DNA of 64,000 nt from Pandoraea commovens (lineage in GTDB: Bacteria > Pseudomonadota > Gammaproteobacteria > Burkholderiales > Burkholderiaceae). The notes under the pieces are model-generated. The model searched no databases. It was not told the origin of the DNA and was given only the letters and a program-made list of their open reading frames with translations. Every line of letters begins with the position of its first letter. The first letter of the stretch is position 1. This document shows, in pieces, positions 58,085 through 64,000 of this stretch. Position numbers and translations under genes: made by a program. The DNA lies in contig NZ_CABPSA010000005.1 of NCBI RefSeq assembly GCF_902459615.1, positions 124,001-188,000 of the forward strand, given 5' to 3'.

Positions 58085-59617
58085 TTACTTGAAGCGATCG
58101 CGCAGCACGTTCTTTTGCACCTTGCCCATCGTATTACGCGGCAGCTCCGCGACGACGTGCACACGCTTGGGCACCTTGAAGTTGGCAATGCGCTGCTTGA
58201 GTGCATCGATCACAGCGCGCTCGTCGGGTGCCTGCGCGCCGGCGCGTGGCACGATCACCGCGACCACCGCTTCGCCGAAATCCGGGTGCGGCACGCCGAT
58301 CACGGCCGACTCGGCCACCCCGTCCATCTCGTCGATGAAACCCTCGATTTCCTTCGGGTAGACGTTGTATCCGCCTGAGATGATGAGATCCTTCGAGCGG
58401 CCGACGATGTGCACGTAGCCATCCTCATCGAACTTACCCACGTCACCTGTCTTGAAGAAGCCGTCATCGGTAAACTCCTCAGCCGTCTTCTCCGGCATGC
58501 GCCAGTAGCCCGCAAAGACGTTCGGCCCCTGCACCTGAATATGCCCGATGTCGCCTTGCGCACTCGGCTGGCCGTCGTCGCCGACCACACGCACGGTCAC
58601 GTCTGGCAGCGGCACGCCGACGGTGCCCGCACGGCGCACCTTCGCTGCGTCGCCATGATACGGATTCGAGACGAGCATCACCGTCTCCGACATGCCGTAA
58701 CGCTCCAGAATCGTATGTCCCGTGCGCTCGCTGAACGCGTCGAAGGTCTCGCGCAGCAGCGGTGCCGAGCCCGAGATGAACAAGCGCATATGGCGACACA
58801 CTTCTCGATTCAGTCCCGGCTCGGCAAGCAGACGCACGTAGTACGTCGGCACGCCCATGAACACCGTGGCCCTCGGCAGTTGATGCAGCACTTCGCGCGC
58901 ATCGAACTTCGACAGCCAGATCATCTTGCTGCCCGAGTAAAGTGCCGCATGACTGGCGACGAACAACCCGTGCACGTGGAAGATCGGCAGTGCGTGCAGC
59001 AGAACGTCTCCACCTTCGCGCTCCCCCCAGCCCCAGAACGCATGCAGCACCCGCGTGTTGCTTGCGAGATTGCCATGCGAGAGCATCGCGCCCTTGCTGC
59101 GCCCCGTGGTCCCCGACGTATAGAGGATGGCCGCGAGATCGTCGGGTGCGCGCGGCACCGTCTCGAACGTGTCGTCGAACCAGGCCGCGCGCTCAAGTAG
59201 CGAGCCGGTCCGGTCGTCGCCCAGCGTGAAGACGTGTTTCGCGCCGTTAGTGAACGCAATCTTCGAGACCCAGCCAAAGTTCGACGGGCTGCACACCACC
59301 ACATCCGGCTCGGCATTCTCGACGAAGTAGGCGATCTCACCCTCGCGATACGCCGTATTGAGCGGTAGATAGACGTACCCGGCACGCAGCGTGGCGAGAT
59401 ACAGCAACAGTGCTTCGGGCGACTTCTCGACCTGCACGGCAACGCGCGCCCCCGGCGTCAGATCCAGACTCGCGAGCAGGTTCGCGATGCGCGCACTGGC
59501 GTGCTCAAGGTCACCCCAACTGTAGTAAAGCCCTTCGAGGGTCTCGATGGCGCACGCCGATTTGTCCGCAGGGAAGCGTTCGGCAAAGAGTCGATAGAGG
59601 TTGGCGTCTTGCGTCAT
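58085..59617 (-). CDS. matB: Malonyl-CoA synthetase (malonate--CoA ligase)
   Basis: ANL-superfamily ligase making malonyl-CoA from malonate, ATP and CoA. The 510-residue protein has 'ILYTSGTTGRSKGAMLSHGNL' (A3 motif), 'ERYGMSETVM', 'KTGDVGKFDEDGYVHIVGRSKDLIISGGYNVYPKEIEGFI' and the catalytic Lys near the end in 'NTMGKVQKNVL'. Length, together with the co-directional malonyl-CoA decarboxylase and TRAP transporter genes, supports MatB over a generic acyl-CoA synthetase. It is the last gene of the run, 86 bases after the enoyl-CoA hydratase gene. Confidence 0.9.
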   Translation of the reverse strand: MTQDANLYRLFAERFPADKSACAIETLEGLYYSWGDLEHASARIANLLASLDLTPGARVAVQVEKSPEALLLYLATLRAGYVYLPLNTAYREGEIAYFVENAEPDVVVCSPSNFGWVSKIAFTNGAKHVFTLGDDRTGSLLERAAWFDDTFETVPRAPDDLAAILYTSGTTGRSKGAMLSHGNLASNTRVLHAFWGWGEREGGDVLLHALPIFHVHGLFVASHAALYSGSKMIWLSKFDAREVLHQLPRATVFMGVPTYYVRLLAEPGLNREVCRHMRLFISGSAPLLRETFDAFSERTGHTILERYGMSETVMLVSNPYHGDAAKVRRAGTVGVPLPDVTVRVVGDDGQPSAQGDIGHIQVQGPNVFAGYWRMPEKTAEEFTDDGFFKTGDVGKFDEDGYVHIVGRSKDLIISGGYNVYPKEIEGFIDEMDGVAESAVIGVPHPDFGEAVVAVIVPRAGAQAPDERAVIDALKQRIANFKVPKRVHVVAELPRNTMGKVQKNVLRDRFK

Positions 59618-59703
59618 AAACAGAACCGGAAATCAATCAGAACGGGAAATGCGTCGATAAACATTGCATAGAGAGGGCGAAGCGCACAAGGCACACAAGA
59701 CGC

Positions 59704-60531
59704 TCAACGCCCCCTGAAATCGGGCGGCCGCTTCTCGATAAACGCGGCCACGCCTTCGCGGTGATCGTGGGAGTCCCAGTAGGAGAAGGCTCGCTGCCAC
59801 TCCGCCTCGGACAGCGGCGGCACGGGCGGCGCGAGCCGGGCAATCAGCCACTTGTTCAACTGCGCGGCGAGCGGCGCCCCGGCCGCGATGCGCCGTGCGC
59901 AAGTGTAGCCTGCCTCCTCGAGCGCTTCGTCGTCGACCACGCGGGTCAGCAGGCCTTTCTCGCGCGCCTCACTCGCGCCGAACACCCGCCCTTCGAGCAG
60001 GATTTCGAGCGTCGCAGCGCGACCGGCCAGCGCCAGCACGCCACGCAACTCGCCCGGCGCCATCGGAAACCCGAGTTTGTTGATGGGCACGCCGAAGCGC
60101 GCCCCCTCCCCCGCAATGCGCAAGTCGCAGTGCGTGGCGATCTCCATCCCTCCGCCCACACAAACGCCCTCGATCAACGCGACGCTCGGATGTCGGCAAC
60201 GCGCCAGCGCATCGAGCGTCTGCCCGATGATCTCGCCGTGATAGCGACGCAACGTGTCATAGCTGCCGCGCTCGAGCGGAAACTCCTCGATATCCGCCCC
60301 GGCGGCAAAGTTGCCCTGCGCACCGCGAACCACGATGGCGCGCACGCGCGAGTCGTCGTCGAGCGCCTGCACATGCGTGCGCAGCGAGCGCCACATCGCC
60401 ACCGAGATAGCGTTGAGTTTGGTGGGATTGGAAAGCGTGAGCGTCACCAATCCTTCGTCAAGCAGACTGTCGTCGCGCAGCACTTCGCCCACTACTTCGT
60501 TCACGCGTGTCTCCATGAGGTTATCCGTCAT
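59704..60531 (-). CDS. Enoyl-CoA hydratase/isomerase family protein inside the malonate operon
   Basis: A 275-residue crotonase-fold protein: 'LVTLTLSNPTKLNAISVAMWRSL', 'NFAAGADIEEFP' (oxyanion loop), 'EGVCVGGGMEIATHCDLRIAGEGARFGVPINKLGFPMAPGELRGVL' and 'AFIEKRPPDFRG'. The Glu in 'GGGMEIA' at the first catalytic position is present; the second usual Glu position reads 'APGEL'. It sits ten bases after the malonyl-CoA decarboxylase stop and 86 before matB, so it is co-transcribed. A crotonase is not part of described mat operons; it might act on methylmalonyl-CoA or another CoA ester. The start at 60531 is preferred; 60516 is possible. Confidence 0.85.
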   Translation of the reverse strand: MTDNLMETRVNEVVGEVLRDDSLLDEGLVTLTLSNPTKLNAISVAMWRSLRTHVQALDDDSRVRAIVVRGAQGNFAAGADIEEFPLERGSYDTLRRYHGEIIGQTLDALARCRHPSVALIEGVCVGGGMEIATHCDLRIAGEGARFGVPINKLGFPMAPGELRGVLALAGRAATLEILLEGRVFGASEAREKGLLTRVVDDEALEEAGYTCARRIAAGAPLAAQLNKWLIARLAPPVPPLSEAEWQRAFSYWDSHDHREGVAAFIEKRPPDFRGR

Positions 60532-60541
60532 TACGCAAACG

Positions 60542-62131
60542 TTAAAGAAGACGCGACACCGCGCGCCCCAGCGCAGGCTCGCCATCGATGAGCCGTTGCA
60601 GGTTCGCGTCGAGTTCATCGGGCTCGTAAAGATAATTCACCATCATCCCGCACGACTGCTTCGCGCCTTTCTTCGAGAGATCGGCATGCCAGTTGATACG
60701 CTCCACGCGCGCGCCATTACCGAGGTGGAAGCGCGCCACGGGGTCTCGCGGCTGCCCACGCACGGTCTCGCGAGCGAGGTAGTGCGCTGCCAGCGCTTCG
60801 CCCAGCGCGCGCTGCAATGCCTGCCCGCTCTTGCGATCGGGGGTCGCCTGCAACCACGCCATCATCTGCGCCCCCGACGCTTCCGTCGCCAGCGACGGCT
60901 CCTGCGCAAGCAACTTCACACGCTTCGGCCCGAGGGCCTCGGCAAGCGCTTGCGCCGACAGTTGCCGCAACCAGTCGTTGAAGCCCGGAATCGGTGAGAG
61001 CGTTGCGAAGTTGCGCAGCTTCGGGAAGTCGACGTGCAACTCGTCTATCACGCGCTTAAGCAGGAAGTTACCGAAGCTCACCCCGCGCAGACCCGGCTGT
61101 GTGTTCGAGATCGAGTAGAAGATGGCCCACCGCACGCGCCGCAGGTCTTCGAGCGGCGCCTTTTCGTCCAGCAGCGAATGGACGTCCGCCGCCATCTCCG
61201 GAACGAATGCTACTTCGACGAAGATCAACGGTTCGCGCGACATACGAGGATGGAAGAACGCGTAGCAGCGGCGGTCGGAATCGAGCCGGTTGCGCAAATC
61301 GGCCCACGACGAAATCTCGTGCACGGCCTCGTAGCGCATGAGCTTTTCGAGCAGCGACGCAGGCGAATCCCAAGTGATCGGATGCAGCTCCAACAGACCG
61401 ACATCGAACCAGGTCGAGAACAGGCTGCCCAGATCTTCTTCGAGCGCCGCCAACCCCGGCAACGCCGCGCGATGACGCAGCATGTCGGCTCGCCAACTTA
61501 CGAGGAACGGAAGACCGTCCGGCAGCGCGTTGAAGCGCTTGAGGAACCGAACGCGCGCGCTCCCCAACGCCCCGGCGAGACCGGTCGCCGCGCTGGCGGC
61601 ACGACGGGCGTCCTTCGTCGCATCTTTACTTGCGTCCTTGCCCGCATCCTTGGCACTGTCCTTGATCGCGCCCTTGCCATCGCCGCCAACCTCGCCATCG
61701 CTCGCGCAGATGTCGGCCACGACGGTGAGCAACGCCAGTTGTTCTTCGGCAGACGCGGCACCGTAGCGCGCCATGAACTCGCGCGCGGCCTCGTTGGCTG
61801 AGGAATCCGTCAGACGCGCCGAAAAGCACTGCGCCAACTGTCGGCGCAACGCGTTCTCCGCCCGCGCCGATAGCGGTGCGGCGACGACCTTGCCGTCCTT
61901 GCCGTCTTTCGGCGCACCGCCCTGCCCGCCCGATTTGCCGCGCCCGAACCACTGCCCGAGCCGCTCCCCGAGCGTCGGCTTGGGCGACGGCACCGGTGCG
62001 CTCACGTCCGGCACGCTCTCCGACGCACCGCGACCGGGCGAGGATGAAGAGGGCGACGAAGACGAAGCCGCCATCGACGAATTCAGCGCTACAGGCACAG
62101 ACATTGCGGACATGATCGGCTCATCCTTCAT
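60542..62131 (-). CDS. matA: Malonyl-CoA decarboxylase
   Basis: Converts malonyl-CoA to acetyl-CoA and CO2 with a GNAT-like fold. The 529-residue protein contains 'WDSPASLLEKLMRYEAVHEISSWADLRNRLDSDRRCYAFFHPRMSREPLIFVEVAF' with the catalytic-region 'FHP', 'FYSISNTQPGLRGVSFGNFLLKRVIDEL' and 'FHLGNGARVERINWHADLSKKGAKQSCGMMVNYLY', all standard. The first 90 residues are Ser/Pro/Gly-rich and unconserved. A Lys/Asp/Ala repeat near 152-178 ('KDSAKDAGKDASKDATKDA') interrupts the N-terminal helical domain. The ATG at 62131 has GAGAGGA. It lies 68 bases downstream of dctM. Confidence 0.94.
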   Translation of the reverse strand: MKDEPIMSAMSVPVALNSSMAASSSSPSSSSPGRGASESVPDVSAPVPSPKPTLGERLGQWFGRGKSGGQGGAPKDGKDGKVVAAPLSARAENALRRQLAQCFSARLTDSSANEAAREFMARYGAASAEEQLALLTVVADICASDGEVGGDGKGAIKDSAKDAGKDASKDATKDARRAASAATGLAGALGSARVRFLKRFNALPDGLPFLVSWRADMLRHRAALPGLAALEEDLGSLFSTWFDVGLLELHPITWDSPASLLEKLMRYEAVHEISSWADLRNRLDSDRRCYAFFHPRMSREPLIFVEVAFVPEMAADVHSLLDEKAPLEDLRRVRWAIFYSISNTQPGLRGVSFGNFLLKRVIDELHVDFPKLRNFATLSPIPGFNDWLRQLSAQALAEALGPKRVKLLAQEPSLATEASGAQMMAWLQATPDRKSGQALQRALGEALAAHYLARETVRGQPRDPVARFHLGNGARVERINWHADLSKKGAKQSCGMMVNYLYEPDELDANLQRLIDGEPALGRAVSRLL

Positions 62132-62199
62132 GGTTTCCTCTCAAGGCACAGGGCTCGGTTCGGCTGCCGCCATCTCACGCGATATCACGTGAGATCACG

Positions 62200-63543
62200 T
62201 CATCCCATCAGCCTGTCCGGCAGCCACAACGACAGACCGGGCATCAGACAAATGAGCACGACAGCCACCACCATCAACACGACGAAAGGCATCACGCCCC
62301 AGACGATGTCGCGCAGCGCGATATCGGGCGCGGTGTTCTTGATCACAAAGATGTTGAGTCCGACCGGCGGGTGAATCAACCCCAGTTCCATGACAATCGT
62401 CATCACCACCCCGAACCACACCAGATCGAACCCGGCCGCGCGCAGCGGCGGCAGAATGATCGGCGCGGTCATCAGGATGATGCTTACCGGCGGCAAAAAG
62501 AACCCCAGCACGACCACCATCACCAGAATGGCGGCGAGCAGCACCCAGCGCGACAGTTGCAGCCCCACGATCCATTGCGCGGCCGACTGGCTGATGTGCA
62601 GATAGCTCATCACGTACGAGTAGAGCAGCGACATGCCGATGATGAACATGAGCATGGTCGACTCGCGCAACGTCCCCGTGAGAATCGGTGCAAGCTGACG
62701 CGGCTTCCACATCCGGTAAATCACGGCGATGAGCGCGAGCGCCAGCAACCCACCCAGCCCAGCCGTCTCCGACGGCGTTGCGTACCCGCCGTAGAGCGCC
62801 GCCATCACGCCGATGAGCAGCGTGACGAACGGCAGCACGCGCGGCAGCAGCGCCAGCTTCTCGCGCATCGTGGCGGGCGGCTCGCTCGGGAACGGCGATG
62901 GCGTACCGTCGCGCGCCAGTGCCAGTTGCGCGTTGGCGTATTCCTTGCGATAGCGCCATGCCGCGTAGCACGAGAACAGCCCCACGAGCAGCAGCGCAGG
63001 CACGATGCCCGCGAGGAACAGACGTCCCAGCGACTGTTCGGCCGCTACCGCATAGAGAATCATCGTGATCGACGGCGGCAGCAGAATACCCAGCGTACCG
63101 CCCGCCGCGATAATGCCCGCCGCGAACCCCGGCGAGTAACCGCGCTGACGCATCTCCGGAATCCCGGCGCTGCCGATGGCCGAACACGTCGCCGGACTCG
63201 ACCCTGCCATGGCGGCAAACAATCCGCAGGCGAAGACGTTGGCGATGCCGAGCCCGCCTGGAATGCGTCGCATCCATGCGTGCAGCGCAAGGTAGAGGTC
63301 CTGCCCCGCGCGCGACTTGCCGATGGCCGCGCCCTTCAGAATGAACAACGGGATCGACAGCAGCGTGATGCTCGCCATCTCCTCGTAGACGTTCTGCGTC
63401 ACCGTATCGAGCGACGATGCAGGCATGAAGCCGAACATGAACGCCACCGCGACAGCCCCCAGCGCGAACGCGATGGGCATCCCCGAAAACATGACGACGA
63501 GCGTTGCGCCGCCATAGAGCAATCCGATCGTGAGCTCGCTCAT
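62200..63543 (-). CDS. TRAP transporter large permease (DctM family)
   Basis: The 447-residue polytopic protein has 'FSGMPIAFALGAVAVAFMFGF', 'IPLFILKGAAIGKSRAGQDLYLALHAWMRRIPGGLGIANVFACGLFAAMAGSSPATCSAIGSAGIPEM', 'GFAAGIIAAGGTLGILLPPSITMILYAV' and 'HPPVGLNIFVIKNTAPDI', all typical of DctM subunits that move organic acids with sodium. Gene context (malonyl-CoA synthetase and decarboxylase) suggests malonate as substrate, as for the MatPQM system of rhizobia. It overlaps the small permease gene by four bases. Confidence 0.93.
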   Translation of the reverse strand: MSELTIGLLYGGATLVVMFSGMPIAFALGAVAVAFMFGFMPASSLDTVTQNVYEEMASITLLSIPLFILKGAAIGKSRAGQDLYLALHAWMRRIPGGLGIANVFACGLFAAMAGSSPATCSAIGSAGIPEMRQRGYSPGFAAGIIAAGGTLGILLPPSITMILYAVAAEQSLGRLFLAGIVPALLLVGLFSCYAAWRYRKEYANAQLALARDGTPSPFPSEPPATMREKLALLPRVLPFVTLLIGVMAALYGGYATPSETAGLGGLLALALIAVIYRMWKPRQLAPILTGTLRESTMLMFIIGMSLLYSYVMSYLHISQSAAQWIVGLQLSRWVLLAAILVMVVVLGFFLPPVSIILMTAPIILPPLRAAGFDLVWFGVVMTIVMELGLIHPPVGLNIFVIKNTAPDIALRDIVWGVMPFVVLMVVAVVLICLMPGLSLWLPDRLMG

Positions 63544-64000
63544 GCGTGCCCTCCCGTGCCGTGCTGCGTGGTGCCTCTCATCTCACACGCCCCGATGGCC
63601 ACTTGCAGCAGCAACTGGACGGTGAGCAACGTCATGCCGAACGCCATCAGGCCGTAGGGGATCGCCAGCGGCGGCCCCCATGTCGAGCTGCTGGTCTGGC
63701 CGTCGACGTAGGCTTCCCAGAAGAGCGTCCACGACTTCCATGCGAAGAACGAGCAGAACAGGAATGTCAGGATGTCGACGAACCAGCGTCGCACGCGATT
63801 CACGCGCGGGGAGAGCAGTGTCGTGATCGCTTCGATGCCGATGTGCCCGCGCAGATGCTGCACGTGTGCGGCCGACACGAAGGTCGCGCCAACCAGCAGG
63901 AACACGGCGGCCTCGTCCTGCCAGTCGGTCGCGAGCTTGAGCACGTGCCGCGCGAACACGCTGTAGCTGAGCACCAGCGCGGCCCCCACGAGCGCGAGCA
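63540..64000 (-). CDS. TRAP transporter small permease (DctQ family), N-terminus outside the window
   Basis: The visible 153 residues are an open frame continuing past the window edge; the GTG at 63989 lies inside a hydrophobic helix and is probably not the start. 'SVFARHVLKLATDWQDEAAVFLLVGATFVSAAHVQHLRGHIGIEAI' is the DctQ signature, followed by two further helices and a polar end. It pairs with the large permease downstream; the periplasmic DctP binding protein should lie further upstream, outside the window. Confidence 0.9.
   Translation of the reverse strand, partial: LALVGAALVLSYSVFARHVLKLATDWQDEAAVFLLVGATFVSAAHVQHLRGHIGIEAITTLLSPRVNRVRRWFVDILTFLFCSFFAWKSWTLFWEAYVDGQTSSSTWGPPLAIPYGLMAFGMTLLTVQLLLQVAIGACEMRGTTQHGTGGHA

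Noticed and set aside
62172-62195. Small inverted repeat ATCTCACG/CGTGAGAT between dctM and the malonyl-CoA decarboxylase gene as a regulatory site
   Set aside because: Only eight pairs with an eight-base loop in an intercistronic gap; too little to support a specific role.

Overview
This 64 kb window is high-GC bacterial chromosome. It looks like the core genome of a Burkholderiaceae betaproteobacterium, most likely Pandoraea or a close relative. The main evidence is the DUF3460 gene beside scpA, the zapB-like/zapA/6S RNA order, and the long block mltB-cysM-comEA-rfaD-rfaE-udg-lapB-lapA-ihfB-rpsA-cmk-aroA-tyrA-pheA-serC-gyrA-ompA. Genus assignment is inference. I see no transposase, integrase, phage gene, CRISPR array, tRNA or rRNA, and every complete gene appears intact.

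Layout. (1) 1-6.4 kb, minus strand: an outer-membrane assembly module of tamA, tamB and a BamE/SmpA-like lipoprotein cut by the window edge. (2) 6.7-9.5 kb, plus strand: DUF3460, scpA, panC, panD, ending in a terminator that faces an orphan parA. (3) 9.5-24.1 kb: a cobalamin island. cobQ is on minus. cobU, cbiB and the threonine-phosphate decarboxylase cobC are on plus, followed by two tiny lipoproteins and btuF. A seven-gene minus-strand operon, btuB-btuC-btuD-btuR-cobT-cobS-cobC(phosphatase), is headed by a clear cobalamin riboswitch with its own promoter. (4) 24.1-25.0 kb: a zapB-like coiled-coil gene, zapA and 6S RNA. (5) 25.1-32.9 kb: an acyl-CoA dehydrogenase, etfA and etfB, an alpha/beta hydrolase, ferredoxin-NADP reductase, an enoyl-CoA hydratase homologue and a histone-deacetylase-family amidohydrolase. 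(6) 33.4-55.5 kb: the conserved envelope, translation, aromatic/serine biosynthesis and gyrase block. It is interrupted by an oppositely oriented mntH carrying a Fur-type box, and it lacks the hisC often found between pheA and tyrA. (7) 55.6-57.9 kb: an unassigned diiron ferritin-like protein, an EVE-domain protein and a SIMPL-domain protein. (8) 58.1-64 kb, minus strand: a malonate-use operon consisting of a TRAP transporter (dctQ, partial, and dctM), malonyl-CoA decarboxylase, an enoyl-CoA hydratase-family gene and malonyl-CoA synthetase.

How the genes work together. In the cobalamin island BtuB, BtuF and BtuCD import corrinoids, BtuR adenosylates them, CobQ amidates, CobC and CbiB supply and attach the aminopropanol arm, and CobU, CobT, CobS and CobC assemble the lower loop. 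Genes for building the corrin ring are not in this window. The malonate operon would import malonate, convert it to malonyl-CoA and decarboxylate it to acetyl-CoA. The most unusual signals are in noncoding DNA and gene order: competing hairpins between etfA and the acyl-CoA dehydrogenase gene, a terminator-like hairpin directly ahead of serC, palindromes around the deacetylase gene, a 12-bp tandem repeat in the tamA signal-peptide region, and the mntH insertion. I found no clearly new multi-gene system. The best candidates for undescribed biology are the enoyl-CoA hydratase inside the malonate operon and the orphan diiron protein next to ompA.
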